NCBI GenBank assembly: GCA_034437715.1
Contig: DAOTTR010000634.1
Span: forward strand, 1 to 6,038
Direction: 5' to 3'
Length of the DNA: 6,038 nt
DNA from: JAHBVH01 sp034437715
Lineage (GTDB): Bacteria > Chloroflexota > Anaerolineae > Caldilineales > Caldilineaceae
This document shows, piece by piece, positions 5,717 to 6,038 of this stretch. The translations under genes were made by a program, and so were the position numbers. The notes beneath the pieces are model-generated. The model was not told the origin of the DNA, did no database searches, and saw only the letters and a program-made list of their open reading frames with translations. Each line of letters opens with the position of its first letter. Positions within the stretch are counted from its first letter, which is position 1.

Positions 5717-6038
5717 GTTACTATTTAGAGGGTTGAGTCAGAGGCAGGGAGAAAGGGAGAGCCAGTCAAAGCACCGAAAAGGACTTTGATGACATTATGC
5801 CCCTGCTTGCGAGCCGTCGCGATATAGCTACGAATGTCACAGAAAGTGGAAGCGCCCTCCATGGTACGGAAAGCACCAGAGACCTTCTGTTTAAGCTTGA
5901 TCATGCGGATATCGCGTTCGGCGAGATTGTTGTCAAAGGGGATCGAAAAATCGTGCATAAAAGCTAAGGTGCCCACTTTGTGGGTTTGCAGTCGATCCAG
6001 CAGGTTTTTGGGCGGTGACTGTCGAGTGCGTCCCCGAC
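5717..6038 (-). mobile_element. End of an IS66-family insertion sequence, continuing past the window
   Basis: The element carries the transposase C-terminus and interrupts the substrate-binding protein gene. The boundary is placed at about 5717 because host protein similarity holds up to GWEYL (codons ending at 5715) and the terminal sequence read inward, GTTACTATTTAGAGGG, starts with GT as IS66-family terminal repeats often do. The other end and the target duplication (usually 8 bp) are outside the window, so the exact boundary may be off by a few bases. Confidence 0.75.
5725..6038 (-). CDS. IS66-family transposase (TnpC), C-terminal part
   Basis: C-terminal 104 or so residues of the DDE transposase of an IS66-type element; the N-terminus lies beyond the right edge. 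The sequence is open to the edge and reads SPPKNLLDRL, LAFMHDFSIPFDNNLAERDIRM, KQKVSGAFRTMEGA, and DIRSYIATARKQGHNV. FDNNLAERDIRM is the diagnostic IS66 motif and holds the final catalytic Glu of the DDE triad. The stop is TAA at 5725-5727, only about 8 bp from the presumed element end, so it is very close to the terminus. A GTG at 5974-5976 is internal and not the start. No TnpA or TnpB gene can be seen because the window ends; an ISBst12-like layout with tnpC alone is possible. Confidence 0.93.
   Translation of the reverse strand, partial: RGRTRQSPPKNLLDRLQTHKVGTLAFMHDFSIPFDNNLAERDIRMIKLKQKVSGAFRTMEGASTFCDIRSYIATARKQGHNVIKVLFGALTGSPFLPASDSTL

Overview
The window is moderately GC-rich bacterial chromosome with a run of plus-strand genes followed by a minus-strand locus broken by a transposon. 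The style suggests a member of the Chloroflexota or a similar environmental bacterium. This rests on gene style and on GC-rich intergenic palindromes with a CCCTACG motif that I associate with that group. It is an inference, since no marker gene is present.

Layout: (1) 1-674 (+), an OmpR/PhoB-type response regulator missing only about 8 N-terminal residues at the left edge. (2) 803-1849 (+), an exported protein with two PDZ domains and no protease domain. (3) 1850-2056, an intergenic region with a long perfect hairpin (17-bp arms, 35-nt loop) and then a strong-looking sigma-70 promoter surrounded by short symmetric sequences. (4) 2057-3730 (+), a membrane sensor histidine kinase (HAMP, HisKA, HATPase_c) with a roughly 215-residue extracytoplasmic region. 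(5) 3731-3771, a compact junction with a weak terminator and a -10 box so close to the next ATG that the mRNA is probably leaderless. (6) 3772-5163 (+), a cytoplasmic formylglycine-dependent sulfatase/phosphonate monoester hydrolase superfamily enzyme with an unusual active-site position. (7) 5164-5244, a convergent intergenic region with small hairpins. (8) 5245-5716 (-), the C-terminal part of an iron/2-aminoethylphosphonate-type ABC transporter substrate-binding protein. (9) about 5717-6038 (-), the end of an IS66-family element carrying the transposase C-terminus, which runs off the right edge and truncates (8).

How the genes may work together: regulator, PDZ protein and kinase lie in the same direction in the order RR - exported PDZ protein - HK, with separate promoter signals before the PDZ gene and the kinase. 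This suggests a two-component system with an extracytoplasmic PDZ accessory that could act as its output, its feedback element or its sensor partner. The sulfatase appears to be transcribed separately, and the transporter locus is inactivated at this position by the insertion. I see no tRNA, rRNA, CRISPR array or defence system.
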